Source of the DNA: Penium margaritaceum | Taxonomy: Eukaryota; Streptophyta; Zygnematophyceae; Desmidiales; Peniaceae | Direction of reading: 5' to 3' | DNA: 64,000 nt | NCBI GenBank assembly: GCA_023375785.1 | Contig: SZWC01001599.1 | Span: forward strand, 169,047-233,046 | Part shown: piece after piece, positions 33,962 through 45,322 of the stretch | Position numbering within the stretch: position 1 is the first letter of the stretch | Layout of the letters: every line of letters starts with the position of its first letter | The notes under the pieces: model-generated | The model's database searches: none | What the model was told of the DNA's origin: nothing | The model's input: only the letters and a program-made list of their open reading frames with translations | Position numbers and translations under genes: made by a program

Positions 33962-35035
33962 TTATTTTGGAGTGTTCCCGACGCTCAAGTCGTTGCTGCT
34001 GTTGCTGAAGCTCTGCTGCTCGTCGAACTCGACGTCACGGCTGCAGATGATCTCTTGCGTGCGCGGGTCCCAGAGCCTATACGCCTTTTGCGCACTCTCG
34101 TAGCCGAGGAACAAGCATGGCTTCGCCCGCGGTTCTAGCTTGCTGTCGCGTCGTTGCGCCGCCTGCACCATCGCATGCGCCTTGCACCCGAACACCTTCA
34201 AGTGCGCCAAGTTTGGCTTGCGCCCGCTCCAAACCTCCTGCGCCGTCTTCCAGCCGCCCTTACCCTTCAGCACCGCTGTTGGGGTGAGGTTGATGGTGTA
34301 GCTCGCTGTACACACAGCCTCCATCCAGAAACCTTGCGGCAACCCCGCATCCATAAGCATGGTCCGCACCATGTTGAGCAGCGTCTGCTTCGCCCGCTCC
34401 GCCACTCCGTTACACTGAGGCGAGTACGGCTTAGTGGGATCCCACTTGATGCCCTGCTGCTTCATCCACCCACTACAGCCCACGTACTCTCCGCCATTGT
34501 CGCTGCGTAGCCCTCTGACCTTCCAGCCAGTCTGCCTCTCCACCGCTGCGACGTACTCCTTCAGCCGGTCCAGGATCTCGCCCTTCCGCGTCATGAAGCA
34601 CACGTAGAGTTTTTTGCTGCAGTCTTCAGTGAAAGTGACGAAGTATCTCAAGCCACCATTTGACAGCGTTTTGAACGGTCCACACACGTCGCTGTGCACG
34701 ACCTCCAGCAGGTCCTTTGTGCGAGCCGCGTTCTCGTTGAACGGCTTGCGCCACGCCTTGCCCAAAATGCAAGGCTCGCACTTTTTGTGCACTGCTGCAT
34801 CTGCTTCCGCGTTCGCACCGTCGATGACGAGACCGCGCACCATGTCACACTTTGCCATCTCCTTAATGGTTGCGGGCGCCAAATGCCCCAACCGTCGGTG
34901 CCAGAGCTCCAGATCAGCGCTTCCTCCCTTGGCCATGTTGACGACACGCTCCTGCAAATCTGCTGCGTTAGATGCTGCGAGGACCACCTTGGTCTCCACG
35001 ATGTAGAGACCGCCTTCGCGCTTCGCCTCCAGCAC
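33962..35035 (-). pseudogene. Copia-3 pre-integrase and integrase (357-codon frame)
   Basis: One open minus-strand stretch. LELWHRRLGHLAPATIKEM and KKCEPCILGKAWRKPFN make the zinc-binding pre-integrase. VHSDVCGPFKTLSNGG, YFVTFTEDCSKKLYVCFM, RSDNGGEYVGCSGWM and PYSPQCNGVAERAKQTLLNM are the DDE integrase core. The C-terminal part ends around LEPRAKPCLFLGYESAQKAY and DVEFDEQQSF. The enzyme inserts element DNA into the genome. Confidence 0.9.
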
Positions 35036-35076
35036 GACCTTGCCGTCGCGTCAATGCGCACTACTGCGCCTTTGCT

Positions 35077-35367
35077 GCGGAAGAGCACCTCATATCCCTT
35101 GTTTGTCAAGCGACTGACACTCAAAATGTCAGCTAGGTCGGGGACGTGCTACACATCGCGAATTGTGTACAGCTCCTTCTTACCGCCCACCACGACTTCC
35201 ACCTCCACGTCGCCTTGGCCGNGCGGAAGAGCACCTCATATCCCTTGTTTGTCAAGCGACTGACACTCAAAATGTCAGCTAGGTCGGGGACGTGCTACAC
35301 ATCGCGAATTGTGTACAGCTCCTTCTTACCGCCCACCACGACTTCCACCTCCACGTTGCCTTGGCCG
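35077..35367. repeat. 145-bp near-exact duplication around a single N
   Basis: 35077-35221 and 35223-35367 are the same sequence (one visible difference), with an N at 35222. It lies in the protease-to-integrase part of copia-3; copia-2 shows the segment once. It looks like two overlapping contig ends left unmerged. Confidence 0.88.
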
Positions 35368-36311
35368 GCCGCCGGCTCGACTTTGTCGTTCGCGACCACC
35401 ATTGACTTGGAGGACTTCTCGTAGGTGACGAACCCCACCTTCTCGACTCGGGTGTGCTCCTCAGCCCCGGAATCCAGGCACCGCCTGTTGGCCTTCTTGA
35501 GGAAGTGATTCTTGTTGCCGTAGAGGAGCGACCTGCCCTTGCTGTTTCTGCCGCCGGTCTTCGCCTCCTCCGGGCACTCACGGGCCCAATGGCCCTCTTT
35601 GCCGCAATTGCGGCGCGCACCTTTCTTGGCGCCCTTCTTGCCGCCGCCCTTTCCGCCACTTCCACGGCCCCTGCTTCCGCCACCACGTGTTTTGGTGACG
35701 AGGGCCGATGAGGAAGACGAGGACTCCCCGCAGCTCCGGCGCTGTGCCTCGTTGCGGATGTACTCTGTGACCGCGCCATAGGTGAGCTTGTCCTCTGACC
35801 ATCCTCCAAAGACGGTGATGAGTGGGCCCCAATTGTCAGGTAGGGCCATGAAGAGGGCCATCGCCTACAGCTGCGTGTCGATTTTCCACCCCACGTCATT
35901 GCATTGCGAGGCGAGCGATTCGATCTACTGCATGGCGGAGATGACATCATCTCCCTCCTCGATTCTCACTGTGAGGAGCCGCTTCATCGCGAAGATTTTA
36001 TTCGCGAGCGACTTGGATTGGTGGATGGCGCAGAGCTTTTGCCAAGCTTTGGCTACTAGCTTGCAGCCTTGGAAGTAGCCCCACTGCAACTCGGCCGTCC
36101 TGGAAACCAGGAGCATGAGCGCCTCCTTGTTCTTCTTTTCGAAGGCCTGCTTCTCCGCGTCCATTGCAGTCGCCTCTGTGAGCACCTCCTTACCCAACAT
36201 GACGTCCAGCAACCCCTTATGCGAGAGGTGCAGCTCGAACTGCCAACTCCATAGCTCGAAGTCCGGGCCGCCCGCATACTTCTGAATGGGCTGCGTCTCC
36301 TTCTGCACCAT
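35295..36311 (-). pseudogene. Copia-3 gag and protease
   Basis: Gag frame 36311-35925 starts MVQKETQPIQKYAGGPDFEL and includes SLANKIFAMKRLLTVRIEEG. The next frame (35861-35295) has MALFMALPDNWGPLITVFGG, a Gly/Lys/Arg-rich stretch, the zinc knuckle NCGKEGHWARECPE (about 35570-35610), and a protease start RRCLDSGAEEHT with the DSG motif (about 35460). Knuckle and protease define a standard copia Gag-Pol order. Confidence 0.88.
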
Positions 36312-36415
36312 GTGCGCAGCTGCTACTTCGACGAGTTCTCAGAACTTCACGGCGACGTCCAAGATGACGATCCCGTGCGCTGCGGAACACGTGAACGTTA
36401 GAGGCGTTCAGACCC

Positions 36416-37406
36416 GTGGGCCCATAACCCTTTGTCAGGATGAGATCCGCGTGGTGCGGTCCCGACGTTTTTCTGATTGTCTCTAGTGGTTCACGTCTAC
36501 TGTTTTGGGCGAATCTGAGACTGAGCGTGAGCTTTCTGGTCGCCTCACGCTATGTAAGCAGGAATTAAGGGACAGTCAGTTTGCGAAGGGAAAAACGTCA
36601 TTTTCCGTTAGTTTTTGAACATGGACATGATCACAACATTCATAGGGCTAGTCATGAACTTTCAAACGCACCAAACCGCGCGCAATTCGGCCAAGCTTAG
36701 CTCAAGTTATGCTTGCCGAAGCGCAGGTCTCACCCACCACAGAAGCCTGACGCCGTCACTCGCCGTGGCCCCTTCGTTCACGTGCGAAGCGCCTTTCCCA
36801 AGGCGCATATCCCATTGCACATGGTGTGGGGGTCCCCTGCACTGTTTCCACGCACCCTATCCACTTTTGGGTCGTGTTTGGTGATGGGGTGTGACGAGGT
36901 TCGAAACCTGTCAGTGGACCTGCAGTCAGAAATTTGAGTAAGTCCCCGAGCAACAAAACGTACTACTGAGTTTCGGACGTCGAGCGAGGATTTTGGCTGT
37001 CCCTCAGTAACAACTTGCACTACTGGATCCGGTGGATGATCCACCTGATCAGGCGGATCATCCATCGGACGCCTCGGGAGGCCTATCGGAGCATTTTCTC
37101 CACATGGTATTTTTGTTACTCGGTCCGGTCGATTATTGACCGGATTTCGAGTCGCAGCCGGCTCCCAGAGCCGTTGCGCATACCCCAACTTTGGAAGGCC
37201 ATATCTCCCTCGATACTTGTCCGATTCCGGCAAAACAACTTCCACAGGATTCAAGGACTTGTCAAATTTTAGGGGCAATCCTCCATTTTAGGATCCAAGT
37301 AATTGTTGAGTCGCCAGATCCGCCGGAGCGGCGTTTCCACTTTCTGGCGGCTCGTCGGCGCCTCCCGGCGCCGCTCTTGGGCATGTGGAGGGGCAATTTT
37401 TCAACA
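36416..37406 (-). repeat. Copia-3 5' LTR with half-tRNA primer-binding site
   Basis: LTR 36433-37406 (974 bp); on the minus strand it runs from TGTTGAAAAATTGCCCC to CATCCTGACA. The PBS reads GTGGGCCCATAACCC on the plus strand at 36416-36430, so its minus strand is complementary to the anticodon arm of initiator-Met tRNA. By eye about 24 of 530 compared sites differ from the other LTR. Confidence 0.9.
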
Positions 37407-38583
37407 TGCTGCACCTGTCATAGACACAAATCTCATTGCATGAAGTCACCTGGTCTAATTAAACCTCTACCCGTTCCTTCGGAACCATGGGTTGTTATCA
37501 GCATGGTCTTTGTGATAGGTCTGTCCGCCATGCCCAAAGGGAAAGACGCCATCCTCGTCGTGGTGGACAGATTTCCCAGAGTTAAAGCTTCATTCCAACG
37601 AACACCACCGTCACCACAGAAGGAACAGTACGACTATTCATGAATCAGGTTGTGCGGCTTCACGGAGTACCACATACCATCATCAACGGCAGAAACGGTC
37701 GTTTAACTAGCCGTTTCTAGCACAAACCGGTAAAAATTTACGGTTGTCCGATCCAGCTATGAACAACGTTCCATCCTCAGACCAATGGACAAACCAATGG
37801 AACCAATAAGACACTCAAATATCTCATTCAAGCATTATGCAAGCCACGTGGCATGGATTGGACAGCAAATCTTCTGACCTCCAAACTTGCATACAACTCT
37901 ACCACTTCCACTGCAACTGGCAAAAATGAGGTGGTGTACGGCAAGCTTCCCGCTACACCAGCTGGATTCCAGAATTAGAGTAACATCCCCACGGTAGTCA
38001 TTCACCTCCAGGACTTCACAAGCATCTAGGAAGAAACACGGCAGACCCTTACAAAGACAGTGGCAGCAATGAAGAGGGCACCAGACCAACATTGTAGTGT
38101 TGACGTGTTCAACGCTAGAAGCCACGTTCTCCTCAGCTCTGCAAATGTCAACCTACAAGGAAACAACTTTGCAAAGCTCAAACCCCACTGGTTGGGACTG
38201 TTTGAGATCGATCAAATGCAAAGCCCAGTCATCACTCGACTTTGCCTCCCTGAAAGCATGGTGGTCCACCCTGTCTTCTACATCAACAAGCTCAAGAACT
38301 ACCCAGATCCCAATACGCACTTCCCCGGCACAGACGTTGCACCTCCACCTCTTGTACAAGTGGACGGGGATACAGAGTACATGATTGAAGATATCCTCGG
38401 ACATCGACACCGTGGAAAAATGACCGAGTATCTGGTCAAGTGGCACGGCTACAATGCCGCACACAACAGGTGAGAGCCCCACAACAACCTCCAAGACATC
38501 AATCATTTGATTGGCCGTTACTTTTTTCGTCCCCGGCCTACATGGACTAATGCGCTGGGATATCAGGACTAGAAGGGGGGAAG
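37407..38583 (+). pseudogene. Gypsy D integrase (rest), chromodomain and polypurine tract
   Basis: Integrase resumes after copia-3 with the CxxC-type zinc end (CTCHRHKSHCMKSPG-like) and core ISMVFVIGLSAMPKGKDAIL, VVVDRFPRV. The tail (38060-38330) has DQHCSVDVFNARSHVLLSSA, HWLGLFEIDQMQSPVITRL and VVHPVFYINKLKNYPDP. The chromodomain (38355-38530) has DTEYMIEDILGHRHRGK and TEYLVKWHGYNAAHN. PPT AGAAGGGGGGAAG, 38571-38583. Confidence 0.84.
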
Positions 38584-39663
38584 TGTTTCTTCCCTGACGT
38601 ACACGAGTCCTTACACTTTGTGAGTAGTTTTTTTTTTCCTTACACTTATAGCCCACCGCACAACGACTTCCGGATTATTACGCCGTTTAGCAGGGGGAAT
38701 TTTGGCCAGCTGTCCAAACCTCCAATGTCCCGTTCCAAAGTTTTCTGACAACTTCGATCACCTTCCAAAATGGTCAACAAAAGTGTCACGGACTCTATCA
38801 ATGCTTCGATATTGTTTGGTTGACTTTTTAAGGCGCTAGACTTTCATGAAGAAGCGCATCGATATTCTTGAAGCCCTCCGACTTCTTGGCGGACCTTCTT
38901 GAATAGGCCACTCACAGCCCCACCTCACACATGTCGCTTGGCTCAAACGATGATGACCGAACGTATGCCTCATTCTCATCCTTGGAACTGTATATGTTAC
39001 GTCCCTGGTGTACATGTATACCTAAACTTCACGAGTGGGCATTGCTGTTCTTACAATCATGGCCCACCACGCAACAACTTCCAGACTTTTACGCCATTTG
39101 GCCGAGGGCATTTCGGCCAACGGTCTCCACCTCCGGTGTTCCGTTCCACAAATTTCTGGCAACATTGATTAACTTCCAAAATGGATGAAAAAAGCATCGC
39201 AAACCATGTTGACATTTCAATATTGTTACATTTGCTAATTCTCGACGGTGCTACATTTGTATGAAGAAAAGCCTTGTTGTTTTCGAATCCCCCCCGACTT
39301 CTTGGCTGAGCTTCTCAAATCAGCCACTCACGGCGCGACCCTATACAGATTGCTTGGCTTGAACATCGATGTCCTGACTTACGTCTCATTCTCATTCTCG
39401 ACATTGTATCTATGTTCTCGACTCACTCAACACTTGTCATTGAAGAACACTTACTGCTTAACAAAAATCATCCACTTATCTCGGACACCCAAAACGTCTT
39501 TTCTCCCGCACCTCATCCGTGTGAACCACCTACGTACGCTCCGCTCAACGTAACAATACACATATGCTGGACTCACTCGAAACTCTTCATTGAAGTACAC
39601 TTAATGCTTGATACAAACTATCCTTGTGTCCCAAGCACTCAAATTGTCTTTGATCCCACACCT
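38584..39663 (+). repeat. Gypsy D 3' LTR split by a solo LTR
   Basis: The LTR starts TGTTTCTTCCCTGACG at 38584, runs to 38994, is interrupted by a complete foreign LTR (38995-39555), and resumes with TACACATATGCTGGACTCAC. It ends at 39663 against gypsy E's LTR, about 40 bp short of the usual LTR end. Confidence 0.78.
38995..39555 (+). repeat. Solo gypsy LTR nested in the gypsy D LTR
   Basis: 561 bp, starting TGTTACGTCCCTGGTG and ending ACGTAACA, with no internal region on either side. The flanking sequences together read as one continuous gypsy LTR. Such solo LTRs arise by recombination between the two LTRs of an inserted element. Confidence 0.78.
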
Positions 39664-40190
39664 TGTTATGTCCCTGACATACGTGAGTCCCTAAATCTCA
39701 CGCGTGTGCATTTTTGTCCTTTAATTCATGGCCCACCGGGTGACGACTTCCGGATTTTTTCACCATTCAACCAAGGGAGTTTTGGCCAACTGCCCTGACC
39801 TCCTGTGTCTTGTTCCAGAAGTTTCTGACAACTTCGACCCTTTTTCATAATATTTGAACAAAAGAATCTTGAACCATATCGATGTTTCGATATCGTTTGG
39901 TCAAATTCTCGAAGCCCCCCGACTTCTTGGAGGAGCTTCTTGAATCCACCACTCATGGTGTGACATTGCACACGTCATTTGGCTCAAATACCGATGATCT
40001 AACTTATGAATCATTCTCATTTGTGGCATTGTATATCTTTGCTTGACACACTCGACACTTGTCATCAAAGTACACTTACTCCTTAGTAATAATTACTCAT
40101 TTGACCCTAAATCCAAAATCATCATTTGTCCTGCACCTCATTCCTGTGAGCCTCCCATGTTCTGCTCATTATAACACTTGGTATCAGAGC
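39664..40190 (+). repeat. Gypsy E 5' LTR and primer-binding site
   Basis: 513-bp LTR starting TGTTATGTCCCTGACATACG and ending ATTATAACA. TGGTATCAGAGC (40179-40190) follows 2 bases later, complementary to the 3' end of initiator-Met tRNA. Confidence 0.88.
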
Positions 40191-40299
40191 GCAGCGACAC
40201 CGGAGGAACAAGCAACTGAATAACTACCTGGGGACAAACCCACACAAGTCCTCGGTACATCTTCACCATTTAGAAGATCGCAGACTTCACTTCAACAAT

Positions 40300-41520
40300 A
40301 GTGAACAGAGCGAGTGCACCCAATGACGAGCAGCAGTCCTGGACGAGTACTCCAGCAATAGCAGATGAGCAACACACGAACAACGACGCTCTCCAGGCAA
40401 TCCAGGTGGCAGCGACAACTTTTGCTGCAAATGGTAAAGTGCAGACAGAACCGATGGCCAATCTGGTGACGGACCCCACAGGCTCAACAAACCCTTTTCC
40501 CACGTTGCTACCCATCGGGTCAACACCAGGGACGATGGGAGACACCGGCCAACAAGCGCAAACAAACGAAGACATGTACCAGTAGTTTTTGGGACTGGAG
40601 AGCCTCGACAACCATCTTCTTCAACAGCTCAACACGGAGATGGAGGTGCTTTGATTTTCTCACACTTGTAAAGCAATGCTCACCAAGAGAAATTTGCAGT
40701 TCTTAAGTGCACTCCAAATTTGATCAGCACTCCTTGAGCTGTTTGGATCCCGCAAACTCCAAGGGACCGACGGTCAGGATATGGCTGAGGTTGGAGGTGT
40801 AGTTCACCACTGTTGGGGTCAACAACGACAAGAAGAAATTTGACCTCGCGGCTTCACTTTTGCATGGCATGGCTTCAAGATGGTGGTCAAATCTCAACGC
40901 CATCCAACGGCACTTTGAGACCGGCGGAGCTGCATCAACGACTCTTATGATTGCTCTCACATTGTCGACCGTAGGCGTACTACCTCAGGCAGATCAATCC
41001 GACGTGACACAAATCTCTCACACCGCCGGAAACGTGGAGTAACTCTTGCGCACTACACTTGCTCGCTTTGGGTAGCTGAAGGAGAAGTTTGACGCACCGT
41101 ACAAACTCTAACGTCTAAATCAGCAGTCCAGCGTTGCAGAATACACTTGGCATTTTTGCGAAATCATCACGAACAGTGACCTCACCCCCGAAAAATGATG
41201 TATCTTCTGCAACAATAGTCTCACGCGAGATATCCGGCCACCAATTGCCATTTTTGGCATTCAAGATGACCTTCCACGAATGATCGCAGCAGCGGACCGT
41301 ATCAACAGCGCCAACTACAACGCTCAGATGCAGGAATCCAATGGCGACCCCAAAGCCACAATCCTTATCGTGGCAGAGGATACTTGTAGTCAGCGGAAAC
41401 CTCGTCTCTGATGGATATTGATGCCTTCGATCAACACAGTCAAAGATTCTCTGGGACTTGCAAAAAACCAGGTAATATCTCGCCCAACTGTCCAAAATGG
41501 TAACAACAAGCCGAAAAGGG
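40300..41520 (+). pseudogene. Gypsy E gag and zinc-knuckle region
   Basis: The N-terminal part (40301-40585) has LVTDPTGSTNPFPTLLPIGS and GQQAQTNEDMYQ. The capsid region follows, including ASLLHGMASRWWSNLNAIQR-like sequence (40850-40910). A knuckle remnant stands near 41440-41500 (KKPGNISPNCPKW). Fossil. Confidence 0.76.
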
Positions 41521-41739
41521 GAGAAAGTCACAGAAAAAGAGTGAGAAGCCAAAACATGGTAGAGGACACGATCAGACGGCGAGGCTCCTGTCCGGTCGGA
41601 AAAATCTGCACCGACCAATCCTCCATCTGAGTGGCTCACACCACCGTAGACGGGGGTACCTGAGATCACAAAGTTCAACAAGGGGTATGAGGGCGACCGA
41701 CAAGTGACACTCCTACCAGTGTGACCGAGGGGCTGTAAA

Positions 41740-43560
41740 ATTTGCATAATGGTACCAGCACTACTCAAGGAAGGAAACTTTCATAGTTGCGGGAGCAACG
41801 ACTTGGTTTGGAAGCAGGGTTTGTAGACCAAACCAGGAAGTTTTTAAGGAAAAACCATGGACAGACAACTGTAGATCTATCGACTTCGCGAACCACTTTG
41901 GTTGCAAATTAGAAATCTGCACGACGTAATGGTCTAGAGAACTTGTCCAACATGTGATGGCAAAACCATCCTCTGACGATATGTCTTGTACCTGCACAAT
42001 CCGCGGGTCGAATGGAGCAATGGAGCAGTCTAAGTCAGCATTAATGGTAGAAAATGACACTTGCCTCCAGTTAAGCAACCCACGATGCAGTGACAGTCAA
42101 GGGAAGCAGCAGAGGTGGAAGCAACAAAGGAAGTTGCTATTGCCACAAAATACCAACAGATGTCTCTGGACATGGCCAAGCGGTCCCTAAAACATGGAGC
42201 TTAAGTGTGCCTAGTCCACATGGAAGTAGGGGAAGTGGAAGAAATTGCAACTGCCAAAGCAATGCAGGCGACGACAACCGAGAAGTTTGCGACGACACCA
42301 AAAGAGTTTTCAGAGCTCATTCATGATTTCAAAGGGGTTTCTCCCAAAAAACCACTCTGATGATTGGCAACGCAATGCAACATCGACCATGAGATGGACC
42401 TGAAGTCAGGCATAAGACCAACGGTGAAAGGAACCTATCAGATGAGCGATCACAGGCTGGCCAAACTCAAGAAGCAATTGGATGAGATGCTCAGATAGGG
42501 GTTCATCTGACCCTCCACGTCACCCTACGTAGCACTGGTACTTTTTGTGAAAAAGAAAACAGGGAGATGCGGATGTGCATGGACTACCATGCAGTAGATG
42601 ACATCACCATAAAGAAGCACTACCCCCTCCCGTGAGGAGGTGAACTTTTCGACCAAATCCTTGGGGCCCAAATTTTGAGCAAAATGGACCTACACAACGG
42701 CTATGATCAGATCCGCATGTCTCATCAGGATGTCGAGAGGACAGCATGTCATACCAGATGCGGGTAATTCAAGCTCAAATTCATGCCGTTTGGACACACA
42801 AACGCCCCCACAACAGTTATGGCGGCGATGAATGACATTTTCCCAATGTACCTTCACGACTTTGTTGCCGTGTATCTTGATGACATCCTGTTATACACCC
42901 GCACCTGGGAGGAGCACAATGGACATCTCCGAAAAATTCTCAAGGTTTTAAGAAGAGAGAATTTCGTTTTGGAAAAATCTTGAAGTGGGACTTTGGTCGC
43001 CGTTCAATCCATTTTTTGGGCCACATCATCGGCGGTGGACAAATCACAATGGACCCGGAAAAGGTGGATGTTGTTGCTGATTGGCCGACGTCCTCATATT
43101 TTTGGGATGTCCAAGTGTTTTTGGGCTTCTGCAACTACTACCATCAATTTGTAAAGGATTATCCCCGGGTGTCAGCGCCTCCCTCCGATCTCACCCGAAA
43201 AACCACAGAGTGGAATTGGGGGAGCGACGAACAAGAATGGTTTAGCTCTTTAAGAAATGCTCTGACCTTGTTACGAATAGTAGATCCAACAATGGACTAC
43301 ATCATGTCCACCGATGCGTCAGATCAAGACATCAGAGTCGTTCTCCTTCAAGACAACAGCGGTGGAGAAAAACCGGTCACGTATATGTGAAGAAAAGTAC
43401 GCGGGCCGGAACTGAACTATCCAGTGCACGAGAAAGAGATGCTTACAATCGTGCACAAGTTCAAGAAATGACGATGCTACCTGGAATGTTGGCGTTGTAT
43501 CATCCATGCCAGCCATCCTTGAAAAAACTCAAGACCCAGCCAAATCTAAGCCGTCAATGA
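41740..43560 (+). pseudogene. Gypsy E protease, reverse transcriptase and RNase H
   Basis: The protease remnant is at 41740-42070, then a linker. RT from 42390 shows MPFGHTNAPTTVMAAMNDIF and DFVAVYLDDILLYTRTWEEH with an intact-looking YLDD (about 42870), then GHIIGGGQITMDPEKVDVVA and VQVFLGFCNYYHQFVKDYPR. RNase H (43150-43560) has PPSDLTRKTTEWNWGSDEQE, DYIMSTDASDQDIRVVLLQD and HEKEM-type sequence near 43430. Confidence 0.86.
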
Positions 43561-43659
43561 AATTGATGAATGGAGTTCCTTGAGTCTAACTCCGAGTATG
43601 ACATCGATTCTTGGCCTGGAAAAACAAATACCGAGGATGCTGTAAGTTGATGACCAGAT

Positions 43660-45149
43660 CTAATGGCTGAGTTAAGCAGGTTACTCGTTGAACAAGACCC
43701 ATACCTTGCCAGACTATTTGCAAAGAGTTACAAGGAGTTTGGCGGGTACGACAAGACCAAGTTTTGGCTCAACGACCCCCATTGGCGACGACGTGTTTCA
43801 CTTACCAGGTTGTGGTTCCTCCAAACAAGAAATTACAATGAATCTTATTAGAGTGCCGCGACACTGGTCAAGTTGGATGCTTTGGCTAAGACAAGACGCT
43901 CAAGAATCTGGAAAAACATGATTAGTGGGACAACATGCACAACGACATGGCGGCCTTCTGCAAACCATGCGACACCTGTCAGAAACAGAAATCTCGTCGC
44001 ACGAGGTCACCCAGTCTTCTTCAACCCCTACCCATTCTGACAGAACACTGGGCGGACATCAGCATGGACTTCGTGACGGGACTGTCCGCCACTCCCGAGG
44101 GGTACAACTCTATCCTCGTTGTGGTGGACAGATTTTCTAAAATGTCACACTTCATCCCAAGGACGACCACGGTCAACGCAGAAGAAACAACGCGGTTGTT
44201 TCTACACCAGATCGTCCGACTGCATAGAGTGCCACGTACCACCATCAATGACAGAGATGGCCGTTTCACTAGCTGTTTTTGACACAAACTAATGACATGC
44301 TACGGCAGTCGGATTCACCTACCAACGGTGTTCCATTCTCAGATGGACGGACAAATCAAGAGAACCAACCAGACGCACCAACAACTTCTCCGAACTTTAT
44401 GCGAGTCACATAGCACTGATTGGGCAGCAAAATTACCGACCACCGAACTTGCATACAACTCCGCCACTTCCACCGAGATGGGTACAAAACCTTTCGAGGT
44501 GGTGTACGGCAAACTACCCGCCACACCGGCTGGATTTCAATGTCAGAGCAACATTTCTGCGGTTGATGTACACCACAGGGACTTTGCCAGCATCAGGGAG
44601 GAAACACGAATGACCCTCGCAAGGGCATAAGTATCTATGAAGCGGGCAGCCGACCAACATTGCACTGATGACGTATTCGACGCTAGCGATCACGTCCTCC
44701 TCAGCTCGGCGAGCATCGAAGTCCAAGAACAGGGCTTTGCGGAGCTCAAACCCCACTGGTTGGGATCAAGCAAATGCAAACCGTACTCTTCGCTTGACTT
44801 GAACTCCCCAACACTATGGTGATCCACTCTGTCTTCCACATCAGCAAGCTCAAGCACTACTGGGACCCCAGTCAGAACTTCCCCGGCAGAGACGTCGCAC
44901 CTCCACCTCTTGTTATAGTAGATGGGGTTAAGGAGTACATGTATGATTATCTTCGGGCATCGACGCTGTGGAAGAATGACAGAATATCTTGTCACGTGGC
45001 ATGGCTACGATGCCACACACAATGGCTAGGAGCCCTACGGCAACCTCGTCAACGTCGATCACCTGATCAACAACTATTTCCGCCGTCACCGGCCCACGTT
45101 TTCTTGTGCACTGGGATGTCGTGACTAAAAGGGGGGAAGGGAGGAGGAG
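43660..45149 (+). pseudogene. Gypsy E integrase, chromodomain and polypurine tract
   Basis: LLVEQDPYLARLFAKSYKEF (43680-43740), then zinc-region CKPCDTCQKQKSRRTRSPSL (43960-44020). Core DISMDFVTGLSATPEGYNSI, LVVVDRFSKMSHFIPRTTTV, TTINDRDGRFTS (44055-44280), and SQMDGQIKRTNQTHQQLLRT. The tail is KPHWLG with VIHSVFHISKLKHYWDP (44816-44870). Chromodomain remnant 44910-45090. The purine run 45127-45149 precedes the LTR. Confidence 0.85.
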
Positions 45150-45322
45150 TGTTATGTCCCTGATGTACATGAGACTGTAAAACTCATGCATGGGTATTTA
45201 AAACCTTGCATTCATGGCCCACCGCATGGTGACTTCAAGATTGTTCCGCCGTTCGGCTGAGAGGATTTTGGCCAGCTGCCCCAACCCCTGGTGTCCCATT
45301 CTAGAAGTTCTCGATGTTTTGA
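45150..45322 (+). repeat. Gypsy E 3' LTR, first part only
   Basis: It starts TGTTATGTCCCTGATG and follows the LTR pattern (TTCATGGCCCACCGCATG, TTTTGGCCAGCTGCCCC) to about 45320, where it gives way to the sequence I assign to copia F. Confidence 0.75.

Larger units (their letters stand above)
30712..37406 (-). mobile_element. Copia-3: Ty1/copia element plus a partial tandem unit, nested in gypsy D
   Basis: Read on the minus strand: 5' LTR 37406-36433, PBS 36430-36416, gag 36311-35500, protease 35480-35300, integrase 34920-34150, RT 33600-32830, RNase H 32640-31900, PPT 31872-31861, 3' LTR 31860-30885. After the 3' LTR comes a second PBS, leader and start of gag (30882-30712), ending at the gypsy D junction. 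The order is therefore LTR-internal-LTR-partial internal. There are about six to eight breaks; the LTRs differ by roughly 4-5%. Same family as copia-2. Confidence 0.9.
27372..39663 (+). mobile_element. Gypsy D: Ty3/gypsy chromovirus without a 5' LTR
   Basis: It begins inside gag directly against gypsy C and shows gag 27385-28330, protease 28560-28880, RT 29215-29990, RNase H 30000-30390 and integrase 30390-30711. Copia-3 follows on the minus strand (30712-37406), then the rest of integrase 37407-38340, chromodomain 38350-38530, PPT 38571-38583 and 3' LTR from 38584. That LTR is split by a solo LTR (38995-39555) and meets gypsy E at 39664. Broken in a few dozen places. Confidence 0.83.
39664..45322 (+). 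mobile_element. Gypsy E: Ty3/gypsy chromovirus, nearly full length
   Basis: 5' LTR 39664-40176, perfect PBS 40179-40190, gag 40300-41100, knuckle 41440-41520, protease 41740-42070, RT 42390-43140, RNase H 43150-43560, integrase 43660-44640, C-terminal part 44690-44880, chromodomain 44900-45090, PPT 45127-45149, and a 3' LTR from 45150 of which only about 170 bp are seen. Broken in a few dozen places. It is the best reference for the gypsy group in this window. Confidence 0.87.
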
